This document shows, piece after piece, positions 1 through 8,682 of a stretch of DNA of 43,235 bases (its first letter is position 1; each line of letters opens with the position of its first letter). Under the pieces are notes generated by a model. The model searched no databases, was not told the origin of the DNA, and saw only the letters and a program-made list of their open reading frames with translations. The DNA is taken from assembly GCA_023336205.1 (NCBI GenBank), contig JALQCR010000052.1, positions 1 through 43,235 of the forward strand, in the 5' to 3' direction. Position numbers and translations under genes: made by a program. The DNA comes from Pseudanabaena sp. Salubria-1 (GTDB lineage: Bacteria; Cyanobacteriota; Cyanobacteriia; Pseudanabaenales; Pseudanabaenaceae).

Positions 1-1
1 G

Positions 2-202
2 AGTCAATATGTTTTGCTTCGTATTCAGTCTCTTCAAGAAGAGCTTGAAAGGTTAAAAAAGATTGTAAGTCATCAATTACTACACAATCCTCCTAAGAAA
101 ACTTCTATCAAAGGTCTATGGAAAGATTTTGAGATTCATGATGATGATTTTGCCGATGCGCGAATGGCTATATTTAAAGATGCAAATAATTGGAAAGAGT
201 AG
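2..202 (+). CDS. VapB-like antitoxin, C-terminal part (cut by window edge)
   Basis: The reading frame is open to the left edge, so the true start lies outside the window. A TTG at 14 could only give 62 residues. The visible part has a charged, helical N-terminal stretch (LQEELERLK) and a tail rich in acidic and aromatic residues (GLWKDFEIHDDDFADAR). This is the usual make-up of short cyanobacterial antitoxins encoded just before PIN toxins, where the C-terminal tail wraps the toxin. It lies 8 nt upstream of the PIN toxin start, so the two are probably co-transcribed. The pairing is inferred from order and composition; no DNA-binding domain is visible in what remains. Confidence 0.6.
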   Translation, partial: SQYVLLRIQSLQEELERLKKIVSHQLLHNPPKKTSIKGLWKDFEIHDDDFADARMAIFKDANNWKE

Positions 203-210
203 CAAATCAA

Positions 211-591
211 ATGGATACTTATTTGGTGGATACTCATGCTATAGCTTGGTTTATTGCTGAAGATAAACGTTTATCATCCTTAGCTGAAGACATTCTTAGT
301 CAGGCTCAAGAAGGAGATATTCAAGTTTTAATCCCGACCCTTGTTTTGGCTGAACTTACACATATTGCGGAAAAAGGTAAGGTAAAGGCGACAGTGGAGG
401 AGATTTTGCAACAAATTACTCAGGGAGATGGTTTTACGGTAGTGGCTTTCGATTTTCCTGTTTTTCAAGCGATGCTTACATTACCAAAAGAATGGGATAT
501 TCACGATCGCGTGATTGCGGCAACGGCTAGTTATTATCAAACAACGTTGATCACAAGAGATGAGATGTTAAGGGCTTCATCTAAAAGGTAG
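211..591 (+). pseudogene. vapC: VapC-like PIN-domain toxin with IS1-replaced C-terminus
   Basis: PIN-domain ribonuclease of a type II TA pair, expected to cleave RNA. It shows the PIN acidic residues: D near the N-terminus (YLVDTHAIAW), E in the LAELTHIAEKG stretch, and the D pair in WDIHDRVIAATA and ITRDEML. I chose the ATG at 211 because it has a purine-rich stretch (GGAAAGAG) about 12 nt upstream and begins directly with the PIN core; an ATG at 190 would overlap the antitoxin. The last codons are not native: an IS1 element starts at 587 and supplies AGG TAG, so the protein ends SSKR. Without the IS it would end SSKIKTLWD. All acidic residues precede the change, so activity may survive. Confidence 0.8.
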
Positions 592-595
592 TGTG

Positions 596-1081
596 TCACA
601 TTTGTTGAGAGATTGAGGAGGGATGAAAACAAAACTCATATCTATTGATAAACAAGCCAATGACAATATCATGCATCACAATCGATTTGGAGAAGCAAAT
701 CGTCTTTCTAGCTAGTCGCTTAATCCGAGTTCGTAAAGTTAGATGCTTACGTTCAATTTTCTGAGTGTTTTGCTTGCCGATCATGTGGGTATCAGGGTCA
801 AGAATCCTTTCGTATGCTCCCCAAGCATCAGTAAAAAACCGCTTAATTCCAAATGGTTTTAACAGATTTACTAGTTTAACTAAGGCTTGATCTTTATGGG
901 GAGCTAATACATAAGCTAAGACTTTCCCAGTCGCATGATCAATGGCGTGCCATAACCATCGTTGCTGTTGTTTGTTGCCAACAAAACTCCACATTTCATC
1001 CATCTCTGCTTCTTCGACCTCATAAAGGTCAACATCTAGGGTTGCTAGATCAAGTTGTTCTAGCAGAGGATAGTTAACCAA
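596..1081 (-). CDS. insB: IS1 transposase, InsB part (made as InsAB' by -1 frameshift)
   Basis: Catalytic half of the IS1 transposase. It contains the IS1 signature MDEMWSFVGNK followed by WLWHAIDHATGKVLAYV, the TDAWGAYERIL block and a basic C-terminal stretch with HLTLRTRIKRLARKT, the family's DDE-type core. It lies just downstream of insA in the -1 frame. As in classical IS1 the functional protein is expected to be the InsAB' fusion, made by slippage on the eight-A run at 1098-1105. The ATG at 1081 is probably not the main start. Confidence 0.9.
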   Translation of the reverse strand: MVNYPLLEQLDLATLDVDLYEVEEAEMDEMWSFVGNKQQQRWLWHAIDHATGKVLAYVLAPHKDQALVKLVNLLKPFGIKRFFTDAWGAYERILDPDTHMIGKQNTQKIERKHLTLRTRIKRLARKTICFSKSIVMHDIVIGLFINRYEFCFHPSSISQQM

Positions 1082-1083
1082 TT

Positions 1084-1362
1084 CTATTTCTTCCTCCTTT
1101 TTTTTAACTCTTTGATTACGGTGTTAGGGCTAATCCCCAATACTCGACCTGTATCTCTAATCCCACTACCATTGATTGCCATCTCTTCGATTTGTTGTTT
1201 TATTTCTGGACGATATCCTTGATATGTGTAATCGAGAATAAAGGTCTTACGAGTACAGTTAGAATTACAGCAAATGTACCGCTTTTTACCTGTACTACTT
1301 TTTCCATAGCGTTGGATATCTACCTCTCCACAAGTTGGACATTTGACTGCTTCAAATACCAT
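1084..1362 (-). CDS. insA: IS1 InsA protein (zinc-finger/HTH regulator)
   Basis: 92-residue N-terminal IS1 protein. A zinc-ribbon (CPTCGEV, then CCNSNCTRKTF) is followed by a helix-turn-helix (SGIRDTGRVLGISPNTVIKEL). InsA alone binds the IS ends and represses; joined to InsB by frameshift it forms the transposase. The gene ends in the sequence TTA AAA AAA AGG on its coding strand, the site for -1 slippage into insB. Confidence 0.9.
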   Translation of the reverse strand: MVFEAVKCPTCGEVDIQRYGKSSTGKKRYICCNSNCTRKTFILDYTYQGYRPEIKQQIEEMAINGSGIRDTGRVLGISPNTVIKELKKRRKK

Positions 1363-1443
1363 CTTTTCTCTCTTTCCTTAACTACTGCTGACTATACCTT
1401 ATTTTGCTTCTATCAACAAATGTGACACACTACCCATCTAAAA

Positions 1444-1463
1444 TAAAAACTCTTTGGGATTAA
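1444..1463 (+). other. Displaced 3' end of vapC
   Basis: Joining base 586 to base 1444 (removing the IS and one TSD copy) continues the vapC frame with codons reading I-K-T-L-W-D and TAA at 1461-1463. This piece is therefore the native end of the toxin, stranded on the far side of IS1. Confidence 0.85.
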
Positions 1464-1593
1464 AAAATAGGTTAAGTGATCACCGTTCACGTACACAAAT
1501 AAAAATCAGATCGCCACATCGCTAATAAGTTTCCCGTTCGCTTAGTAGCGTGTGTTAGCAGAGCGTAACGCACAAGTAATTAGTATTAAATAA

Positions 1594-1619
1594 GGTGCGT
1601 TACATTGCATTAACGCACC
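1594..1619. repeat. Short hairpin repeat GGTGCGTTA...TAACGCACC
   Basis: Nine-bp perfect inverted repeat (1594-1602 with 1611-1619) around an 8-nt loop, in the gap between vapC and the helicase fragment. It is preceded by a related stretch, GAGCGTAACGCAC, near 1561. It resembles small dispersed palindromes of cyanobacterial genomes; no gene is visible in the gap. Confidence 0.6.
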
Positions 1620-1640
1620 CTACAAGATCGGCGATCGCTC

Positions 1641-2383
1641 TCAATCTGTAATCTTTACATCTATCAGCTTTCCTAGATCTCTTGCAATTTTTTCTAGCTT
1701 TTTTTTCTTGTCAACAGCAGACATGTGCGTACAAATCCAGCAACCTCCAACATTTTGTTGAGTGTATCTTCTTTTGCCTGCGTCAGGAATATGTCTTTTG
1801 TCTGATATTAAACCAATTCCAGATACTGTTAGTCCTAAACTTCTAACTTTCTCAATTCCAATTGCCCTAATTGTATTAACAAATATTTCTGCTTGATCTT
1901 TGCCATTAATCGATTTGCCATCCAATATGACTTCAAAACTTCTAGGATCCATACTTCTATAATCTGTATCTATAGGTGGTGGAAGTATTATGACTGGTGG
2001 ATAAGTATTTTCATCTTTAGTCTCTTCTTTTTCAATAACCACTTTTCTGTTAAGTATTGCTACAGATTTTTTCTGTGATTTATCATAGCTAACTTTCAAC
2101 TGAGCCATAAATGTTAATTTATCTTCTTCAGTTTCCCACTTAACATCTTCAAAGAAAGAATCTATGTAATACTGAAATTCTTCAAGTAGATCTTTTAGTC
2201 GATTATCTTGCTGCAAGTCTAAAGATTCTTTTAATTCTCTCTCAATCCGTTCTTTTTCTGACTGAAAATCCTTAATCTGTTTAAGCAAGCCATCTATAGC
2301 TTCTTGAAAACCACCCATTTCTTCTAATTGTCTAATCTGATCAAGTAACTTCTTAATTTTTTTGTCCAGTTCATTAACTTTAT
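1641..2383 (-). pseudogene. C-terminal part of IS-split helicase (coiled coil + unnamed domain)
   Basis: The frame is open from the IS boundary at 2383 down to the stop at 1641 and continues the helicase frame of 3642-4858 once the IS and one TTAT copy are removed. The join reads ELKD-KVNELDKKIKK. The first ~100 residues are heptad-rich coiled coil (KQIKDFQSEKERIERELKE). A proline-rich linker (YPPVIILPPPID) leads to a ~100-residue compact domain starting FEVILDGKSI and containing GIEKVRSLGL and a GGCWICTHMSAVDKKKKLEK block. I do not recognise this domain by name. An internal ATG at 2318 could give a free 225-residue protein, but the rebuilt frame says it belongs to the helicase. Confidence 0.85.
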
Positions 2384-3641
2384 CTGAGATCTTGCACCAT
2401 TCCTGAAAGAGTTAAGTAGGAATGGGTTTGAGAATAATTTCAAACCCATGACGAGCAGCAATATCGGCACTAATTTGGAGATACCTAAGAAGTTTCAACC
2501 AAAGGACAGAAGGAAATAAAACGGAAAGTGTCAAATCACAGGTAGCTTTCCAGTCCAAGACAGGAGGACTCGACCATTGATCAATCCAATGGGCCAAAAG
2601 ATAAGCAAGCAGAGAGAGGATAAGCCAACGATAAACACCAAGTTTTGTAGATTGCCCAAAACAATGCAAACCAAAGCGATGTTTGATGGTTTTGAAGAAT
2701 CCCTCAATCGCCCAACGCTTACGACCTAACATCACCAGATAAGCACCAGAATAAGGATGAGAAGAGACAACAAAGCGTAACTCCCGTTTACTATCAGCTC
2801 TTTTGAGCCAAAACCAAGAGATCGTCAAAGGCTGAGTTAGCCCTTCTAGCAAAATTTGTTGTCCACGTTTGCCATGACGATAAAGTTGTTTGACTGTACG
2901 GCCATCTTGAAGTTTACGATTGTTGCGTACACCGACAACGATGCGCCAAGTCTTGGCGCGGACAGTATTGAAAAACTTCACCGTACTAAACTCAGTATCA
3001 GCAAGGACAATCACAGTCTTGCCTTGGGTTAGTTGCTTGGGTACTGTCCCCAATAACTTACAAGCTAAGTCAGAGGGACTGGGGTATCCTTTGCCGCGCC
3101 ATACTCTAAAACTCCATGGTACGCGCCACTCTCCATAGACCAGATACAGTACAACCAGATGTAGTCCTCGCTTTCCGTTTAGTATTCTCACCCATGGGTC
3201 TGGTTCGTTTTGGGTGGGATTGCTCAAATGTAAAAACTTGCCGCTTTTTTCTAGGGTAGTCAAGTCTATCAGTATCTTTAATGGCACTTGTTTCGATGGG
3301 CGATGCTTGGCGATTTGTCCCAAAATAGCCTGCCGTGTTGACCGAATTACTGCTCTCGTTGACCAGTTATAGTGATTGAGAAATCGGCTGAGTGCACTCG
3401 CTGATTTTATCTGTGTATGTTCTGGATAAGGATGCCTTTGTGCTTCGAGAAATAGTCCTAGTATTGCATTGAGACTTGCTGTTTGATACACACTTGGCAT
3501 CAAACACAGAAGACTATACACTAGCCCTTGGGCGTGCTTAACGATGCTTTCCATGCTCGTTATTTAATTTACTACTACGCCCTTTTTTTCACATTTCTGC
3601 TCTTTCTGCAACCCCTTTTCTTGAATGGTGCAAGATCTCAG
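2384..3641 (-). mobile_element. IS4/IS701-like element, copy 1 of 3 (1258 bp, TSD TTAT)
   Basis: The ends are the perfect 19-bp inverted repeat CTGAGATCTTGCACCATTC. The 4-bp direct repeat TTAT lies at 2380-2383 and 3642-3645. It carries one transposase gene and interrupts the helicase gene. Copies 2 and 3 have the same length, the same ends and an identical protein. Confidence 0.95.
2412..3554 (-). CDS. IS4/IS701-like DDE transposase, copy 1
   Basis: 380-residue transposase. Candidate catalytic acids are D in KILIDLTTLEK (about residue 96), D in VIVLADTEFS, and E in the RKRWAIEGFFKTIK block, which has the R..W.IE..FK pattern of IS4-superfamily enzymes. The C-terminus is hydrophobic and helical. 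The 4-bp TSDs beginning with TT suit the IS701 branch, but exact subfamily needs a database comparison. The gene starts 87 bp inside one end and stops 28 bp from the other. Confidence 0.9.
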   Translation of the reverse strand: MESIVKHAQGLVYSLLCLMPSVYQTASLNAILGLFLEAQRHPYPEHTQIKSASALSRFLNHYNWSTRAVIRSTRQAILGQIAKHRPSKQVPLKILIDLTTLEKSGKFLHLSNPTQNEPDPWVRILNGKRGLHLVVLYLVYGEWRVPWSFRVWRGKGYPSPSDLACKLLGTVPKQLTQGKTVIVLADTEFSTVKFFNTVRAKTWRIVVGVRNNRKLQDGRTVKQLYRHGKRGQQILLEGLTQPLTISWFWLKRADSKRELRFVVSSHPYSGAYLVMLGRKRWAIEGFFKTIKHRFGLHCFGQSTKLGVYRWLILSLLAYLLAHWIDQWSSPPVLDWKATCDLTLSVLFPSVLWLKLLRYLQISADIAARHGFEIILKPIPT

Positions 3642-4858
3642 TTATCTTTCAGTTCATCTACAGTATTCATTTCGACATCCTCTAAAACAATAAGGGTTTC
3701 ATCAACTTCTTCAAGTGGTTCTCTAGCAAATTTTTCATTGCTATCACCACCAATGTTATCAGGTTTAGCTCTTGTAATTGCCTCTAAACTCCAATCCCTG
3801 TGATCTTTAGGAGATCCAAACTCGTCATACAGTCCAACATTATCAAGCACAATAGAATATGGCTTACTTCTCGATGGACGCATACACCTACCAACTTGCT
3901 GTAAATACATAACCAGAGACTTTGTTGGACGAGCAAGCTGTACTACCTCGCAATCAGGTACATCAAAACCTTCAGAGATAATTCCGACATTACTCAAGAT
4001 CCGAATTTCACCAGATCGAAATTTATTGATAATCTCATTTCGTTCTTTTTGGGAGGTATCAGAGTCAATATGAGTAGCCGTAAACCCTGCGGATTGATAA
4101 CGTTCTGCAATACTTTTGCTGTGGTCAGTCGTAACAGCAAACACGATCATCTTTTTGCCCTTAGCATGATCTAGATAACTTTTAATCAAGTTAGCCATCA
4201 CAGCCTCTTCGCACATTTTTTCACTCAACTGATCAGAATCATAATCTCCCCCAATTATGGCAATATCACTTAAATCAATCTTGGGTAGTAGTGGTGGTCT
4301 ACCAATATATTTAACCTTCGCCAGATAGCCATCTTCAATAAATTCTTTGATAGATTTAGACACGATTAAAGTATCAAAAAGATCTTTGAATCCTTCACCA
4401 TTCAGTCGAATCGGTGTAGCTGTCACACCCAAAAACTTTGCATCAGGATAAGTTTCCCATAACTCACGATAGCTTTTAGCTGGTACATGATGAGCTTCAT
4501 CAACAATAACGGTAGATGGATTAAAATCTAGAACTTCCTGCTTGTTTCTGTTACTTAAAGTTTGAATCATCGCAACTTGTACAGGAATAGACGAATCGCA
4601 TTGACCATTTGCAGTAATTGTTCCAGCCTGAATCCTGAAGTCATTCCAAAGTCTTGCTACATTTTGATCGATAAGTTCTTTACGGTGAGCAATGATCAGC
4701 ACCTTAGAGTTATTGGCTAATTCATCTTTAACAATTTGATTAAAAAGTACTGTTTTCCCTGTCCCCGTAGGCATTTGCAGCATTACACTTCGATGATTTT
4801 GCCAAGCTTCATAAATTTCTTGAATCTTTTGCTTCTGATACGGTCTGAGTTGAACCAC
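3638..4858 (-). pseudogene. SF2 (DEAD/DEAH) helicase, N-terminal part, cut by IS
   Basis: ATP-dependent DNA/RNA helicase or translocase core. It starts at GTG 4858, since an in-frame stop lies two codons upstream of the start. Motifs: Q-motif-like LRPYQ, Walker A MPTGTGKT, motif Ia IIAHRKEL, Walker B IVDEAHH, motif III VTATPIR, motif V ILSNVGIISEGFDVP, motif VI QQVGRCMRPS. Both RecA-like lobes are complete. The frame runs four bases into TSD/IS sequence and ends ELKDN; native codons resume at 2383. The intact protein would be about 651 residues. LRPYQ-type SF2 helicases are frequent in restriction and phage-defence contexts, but no partner gene is adjacent. The truncated 406-aa form could still fold as a motor without its tail. 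Confidence 0.85.
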
Positions 4859-5065
4859 GCTTATTTAAGTTTAATGATTTTTTTTGATTTTTTATTTTAG
4901 CTAACTACGATCTCCTGTTGCATCTATCTATTTAGATATCTCCTTTTCAAAGACAAAGCCAAATTTCTGTATCTACGAAATATTATTGACAAGATTGATA
5001 CTAGACTGCATTTTAATTTGAGCCATAATCGTTTGCTGAGAGATAAACATTGTGATTACGGGATT

Positions 5066-6373
5066 ATGACTAAGGCTCTATCGGAAATTGCTCAAGAAAA
5101 AGGGATTCGCTACTTTCTCATTTCCTTCACTGACCTGTTTGGCGTGCAACGCGCTAAATTAGTGCCAACCGCTGCGATCGACTCAATGGAAGCCAATGGT
5201 GCAGGTTTTGCAGGATTCGCCACATGGTTAGATATGACACCCGCCGATCCCGATCTCTTCGCCATTCCCGATCGCAATAGTCTCTTCCCCTTACCTTGGC
5301 AACCCGAAATTGGCTGGCTACCCGCCGATCTCTACATGAATGGTGAACCCGTCAAACAAGCCCCACGCTATGTTCTCAAGCAAGCCCTCAGCCAAGCTGA
5401 AGCCCTCGGCTATCGCGTTAAAACGGGTGTGGAATGCGAATATTTTCTACTTTCTGCGGATGGTACGGATATTTCTGATTTAAGCGATCGCGCTAGCAAG
5501 CCCTGCTACGATCAACAAGCCCTAATGCGCCGCTTCGATATCATTGCTGAAATCTGCGATGCGATGTTAGCGATGGGTTGGGGTGCATATCAGAACGATC
5601 ATGAAGATGCTAACGGGCAATTCGAGATGAACTGGACTTATGCCGATGCTTTGGTCACAGCCGATCGCCATACCTTTTTTAAATATATGGTCAAAGCGAT
5701 CGCGGAAAAGCACGGCTTCCGCGCCACCTTTATGCCTAAACCCTTTCCACATCTAACGGGTAACGGCTGTCATACCCATCTCTCCATTTGGGATTTAGAG
5801 GGAAATACGAATCTTTTTGATGACGCAAAAGGAGAACTCGGTCTATCGAACCTCGCCTATCAATTTATCGGTGGCGTATTGCATTCTGCCGAATCCGTCT
5901 GCGCCTTCACCAATCCCACCGTCAATTCCTACAAGCGGATTAATGCACCCGTCACCAACTCTGGCGCAACATGGTCGCCCAACACGATCAGCTACACAGG
6001 CAACAATCGCACCCACATGATCCGCATTCCCGAAGCAGGTCGCTTTGAGTTCCGCCTCGCCGATGGAGCCGCGAATCCATATCTCCTCCCTGCTGCACTG
6101 ATCGCCAGTGGTCTCGATGGCATCAAACACCAACGCGAAGCAGGTCAACGTTATGACAATAATTCCTACACCGATCCGCTTCCCTTTGGCACAATGAAAC
6201 AATTGCCAGCTAATCTTTTAGATGCACTGCGATGTTTGCAAGCAAATACGATTTTGCCAGATGCGTTAGGTTCAGAGTTTGTTCAATCCTACATCAAGTT
6301 AAAGCAACGCGAATGGAATGATTACAGTACTCGCATCAGTCCTTGGGAATTAGAACATACTTTAGATTGTTAA
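5066..6373 (+). CDS. glnT: Type III glutamate-ammonia ligase (GlnT-type glutamine synthetase)
   Basis: Forms glutamine (or a gamma-glutamyl amide) from glutamate, ammonia/amine and ATP in the cytoplasm. I chose ATG 5066 (435 aa) over the TTG at 5018 because family similarity begins at MTKALSEIAQEKG. Visible family features: N-terminal FTDLFGVQRAKL, the catalytic-core segment KTGVECEYFLL, the nucleotide/glutamate loop NGCHTHLSIWD, and C-terminal RFEFRLADGAANPYLLP. It is shorter than GlnA (~470 aa) and matches the GlnT/type III group, which is distinct from cyanobacterial GlnA and GlnN. Gamma-glutamyl-methylamide synthetase is the main alternative. I saw no clear NtcA box upstream. A 28-bp stem terminator begins at its stop codon. 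Confidence 0.88.
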   Translation: MTKALSEIAQEKGIRYFLISFTDLFGVQRAKLVPTAAIDSMEANGAGFAGFATWLDMTPADPDLFAIPDRNSLFPLPWQPEIGWLPADLYMNGEPVKQAPRYVLKQALSQAEALGYRVKTGVECEYFLLSADGTDISDLSDRASKPCYDQQALMRRFDIIAEICDAMLAMGWGAYQNDHEDANGQFEMNWTYADALVTADRHTFFKYMVKAIAEKHGFRATFMPKPFPHLTGNGCHTHLSIWDLEGNTNLFDDAKGELGLSNLAYQFIGGVLHSAESVCAFTNPTVNSYKRINAPVTNSGATWSPNTISYTGNNRTHMIRIPEAGRFEFRLADGAANPYLLPAALIASGLDGIKHQREAGQRYDNNSYTDPLPFGTMKQLPANLLDALRCLQANTILPDALGSEFVQSYIKLKQREWNDYSTRISPWELEHTLDC

Positions 6374-6428
6374 AACCCAAAAAGCTCTAGCGCACGCTGC
6401 GCGTGCGCTAGAGCTTTTTGGGTTTTAA
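6370..6428. terminator. Bidirectional terminator / AAAACCC hairpin
   Basis: Perfect 28-bp stem with a 3-nt loop, overlapping the glnT stop codon and ending one base before the stop of the convergent Uma2 gene. The outer stem is TTAAAACCCAAAAAG and the inner stem is GC-rich. It can terminate both genes. Its outer arms recur in the hairpin at 15401-15459. Confidence 0.85.
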
Positions 6429-7049
6429 TCATGTGCTTAACAATTTACGCCATGCTCTAACCATTGCAGGCTCTTTATCGGGTTGGATGTATTCGACCAT
6501 CAGGTTTAGATCAAGATTGGGAAAGAATTGGCTTTGAGCGATCGCATTATATCCACTGCGATCGCTATTGATATGATAAAGATTAAACTTCCCATTTTGA
6601 TAAAACCAAACTTCGGTAATTCCTAATCCCTGATAAACCTCCAATTTATCAATACCGCCACTAGTGACAGTTATCTCGATCGCTAAGTCAGGAAATTCTT
6701 GTCGTTGACCGATGCAGAAGCTTTCATCGGGTTCTAATCCCCTCGCCGTTAATTCTGATTTGCAAGTAGCTGAGCCGCAACTAAAGAGGTCTATATTCAT
6801 AACATCGGCATAGACATATAGCAATCTCGCAATCAGCGTTTTCAGCATTTCATGCTCTGGCGAAAGCGTCACGATTTCTAATGCTCCCTTGAGATAGGTT
6901 AGATGTAGATTTTGATGTCCAGAAAATAGATCGATAAAGGTTTGGTATTGCTGCCAAGTTATGTCATAGAGAGCAATACGTGGTTCAGCGATCGCAGGAG
7001 CAATTAATTTTTCCAGTTCAACTTGAGGTATATCAAGGGTGATTTTCAT
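6429..7049 (-). CDS. Uma2-family (DUF820) putative PD-(D/E)XK protein
   Basis: 206 residues, convergent with glnT. The Uma2 fold is restriction-endonuclease-like; this protein shows the family pattern of an N-terminal YDITWQQYQTF segment, LKGALEIVTLSPEHEMLKTLI, and the FPDLAIEITVTSGGIDKLEVY core, with PD followed by E on the next strand. The family is hugely expanded in cyanobacteria and its function is unknown. It is the most divergent of the five Uma2 genes in this window. Confidence 0.85.
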   Translation of the reverse strand: MKITLDIPQVELEKLIAPAIAEPRIALYDITWQQYQTFIDLFSGHQNLHLTYLKGALEIVTLSPEHEMLKTLIARLLYVYADVMNIDLFSCGSATCKSELTARGLEPDESFCIGQRQEFPDLAIEITVTSGGIDKLEVYQGLGITEVWFYQNGKFNLYHINSDRSGYNAIAQSQFFPNLDLNLMVEYIQPDKEPAMVRAWRKLLST

Positions 7050-7223
7050 CGTTCAAATTCTCCCTTTTGCATTAACAAAAGATCTTATTGGCGATCGCAT
7101 TGCTAACTAGTCTACTAGCATTTTAGGAGATCGCAAGAAACGGTTAGCTTAAATATCAAATCATTGCTAAATTGGGTGTAAACCCTCGTATTGCTGGGGT
7201 GCAATTAAAAGTGAAAGTTCAGC

Positions 7224-8306
7224 TCAATAAGAAATGGAAGAAAGATTAAGCCAATAAGCATCCCAATCTTGATTAGTACGGCAGATCCTAAGAGCAAGCA
7301 TAGCCTTAGCATTTTCAATCGTCCACCAAGAGCCAGCAAGCTTTAAACGATTTTGAATAACATAGCGGTGACCACTCTCAATTTCACCAGAGCCAATGGG
7401 TAAATTGGAGTCAATCGTGCCCTGATAGTCTAGACGATTAGGACGATTGAAAAGATAGCGATAAGCGGATCTAACCACAGCCAGATTGTCAGGAACAGAT
7501 TCAGGTTCTTGAAACGGCTTAAGAGCTTCAAGGACAGCCGAAGCATGATTGGATTTGAGTTGTTGCTTCTGCACATCCATCCATGCTTTCGGAGCATCTG
7601 GGGAACAAACGCGACTTGCATCGGCTAGATATTCACATACATGATAGAAATCTAGTAAGTAGCGACTAAGTACACCAAAACGCTGCTCGATTTGGCTAGC
7701 AATCCAAGGCGCACCGTCGCCAACCCCATGCACAAAGGTTTCTTCTCCCAATCCAGCACGGATAGCACAATCAAGTAATGCTGCTCCTGCATCATCAGTC
7801 GAGCCTATCGTTGCTCCGAAAATAGGCTGCTCTTGCTCAGGGGTACGCGCCGAGGTTAGACGCGCTTCTTTCCAGCTAATTTTACGCGTCTTACGACGGT
7901 CAACTTCTTCGCCATCAGTTTCGCTTGCCGTTGTTTCCACAATCGGAATCATTGTCCCATCCATCTCCGCTATTAAAAACTCCACACCCTCGATTGCTGG
8001 GAATCCTGTTTCCCAACTCTGCGTTTCTAATATACGCTGGGCATGACTTTCTGTGATCTCCTGTCCTGCACTAATTGGGATGCTTATTCCATGATGTTCC
8101 ATCATTTTTTTTGGGATTTTCCCAAACGCTACATCTGACCCAAAGTCGGTAATCACTCTCTGCAATGGGCGTGAATATCCTCGGCAATGTACTTCGGCGG
8201 CTTTTTGAAATGGTCTCACTACCTGTTTGGACTCTCTTCCAAATTCGATGTACCTTTGCTCTAGTACTTCGATGCGTCCATATCGGCTGTACCAATAGAG
8301 TTTTTT
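7224..8306 (-). CDS. ISKra4 transposase, downstream frame (needs -1 frameshift)
   Basis: Catalytic part of an ISKra4 transposase. It contains FLIAEMDGTMIPIV (first D), the FVHGVGDGAPWIASQIEQ block (second D), LLDFYHVCEYLADA, and GSGEIESGHRYVIQNRLKLAG near the C-terminus with the last acidic residue. This frame is closed just upstream of 8306 and has no start codon before 8219. The logical product is a fusion reached from 8261-8578 by slipping back one base on the eight-A run at 8301-8308. ISKra4 subgroups with programmed frameshifting are known. Confidence 0.85.
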   Translation of the reverse strand, partial: KKLYWYSRYGRIEVLEQRYIEFGRESKQVVRPFQKAAEVHCRGYSRPLQRVITDFGSDVAFGKIPKKMMEHHGISIPISAGQEITESHAQRILETQSWETGFPAIEGVEFLIAEMDGTMIPIVETTASETDGEEVDRRKTRKISWKEARLTSARTPEQEQPIFGATIGSTDDAGAALLDCAIRAGLGEETFVHGVGDGAPWIASQIEQRFGVLSRYLLDFYHVCEYLADASRVCSPDAPKAWMDVQKQQLKSNHASAVLEALKPFQEPESVPDNLAVVRSAYRYLFNRPNRLDYQGTIDSNLPIGSGEIESGHRYVIQNRLKLAGSWWTIENAKAMLALRICRTNQDWDAYWLNLSSISY

Positions 8307-8578
8307 TTACCACCTCGGTGTGAAGATGGATTCGCGGCGATATATGCTTCGCTTTGCTTGATTTCTTGCCGCGTTGCCCATGTTTGTAGTGCTGTTTGTC
8401 CTAACTGACGGATTTCTTCTATCACTCGTTCCTCGGCTGCGTCGGCTTTGATTAGATCACCTTCTGCATTTTCTACAACGGATAATAATCCTTCGATTTT
8501 CGCTTTCAATTCAGGATAATCGTTTAGTCTTTCTTCTATGCTTTTACTGGACGATGCTGTTTTTGTTTTTATATTCAC
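8261..8578 (-). CDS. ISKra4 transposase, upstream frame
   Basis: 105-residue N-terminal portion: a helical, charged region (LKAKIEGLLSVVENAEG, then RQLGQTALQTWATRQEI) ending in HRGGKKNS, after which the zero-frame tail is short and unrelated. In the -1 frame the sequence continues GGKKKLYWYSRYGRIEVLEQ into the catalytic frame, which reads like a natural protein. It therefore encodes OrfA and the start of OrfAB. Confidence 0.8.
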   Translation of the reverse strand: MNIKTKTASSSKSIEERLNDYPELKAKIEGLLSVVENAEGDLIKADAAEERVIEEIRQLGQTALQTWATRQEIKQSEAYIAANPSSHRGGKKNSIGTADMDASKY

Positions 8579-8682
8579 GGCTCAATTTTATGACTTCTTT
8601 GGATTAGAACTGTTATCCATCATACTTTCTAACCTACTTTATTTCTCCCATTTCACTTTTAATTACACCCGTATTGCTGAGC

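Larger units (their letters stand above)
587..1434 (-). mobile_element. IS1-family element, copy a (848 bp, 9-bp TSD)
   Basis: A perfect 22-bp terminal inverted repeat (587-608 and 1413-1434, beginning GGTAGTGTGTCACATTTG) is flanked on both sides by the 9-bp direct repeat CATCTAAAA (578-586 and 1435-1443). It carries insA and insB on the minus strand. TSD length and two-gene organisation fit IS1. Intact ends, TSD and genes suggest a recent and possibly still active copy. Confidence 0.95.
7197..8670 (-). mobile_element. ISKra4-family element (1474 bp, 9-bp TSD)
   Basis: Ends: GGGTGCAATTAAAAGTGAAA at 7197 and its near-complement at the right end (GGGTGTAATTAAAAGTGAAA). TSD GTATTGCTG occurs at 7188-7196 and 8671-8679. 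It carries a two-frame transposase. The right end lies only 12 bp before the ada start codon. Confidence 0.93.

Noticed and set aside
2920..3138. 72-aa ORF antisense to the transposase, found in all three copies of the IS
   Set aside because: It is identical only because the IS copies are identical. No ribosome binding site or protein-like character; a shadow of the transposase frame.
4861..5065. Search for an NtcA box (GTA-N8-TAC) before glnT
   Set aside because: Only a poor partial match (GTATCTACGAAATAT near 4971); not reported as a site.
5567..6202. Antisense ORFs inside glnT (61 and 119 aa)
   Set aside because: Shadows of a well-supported gene with no conserved features.
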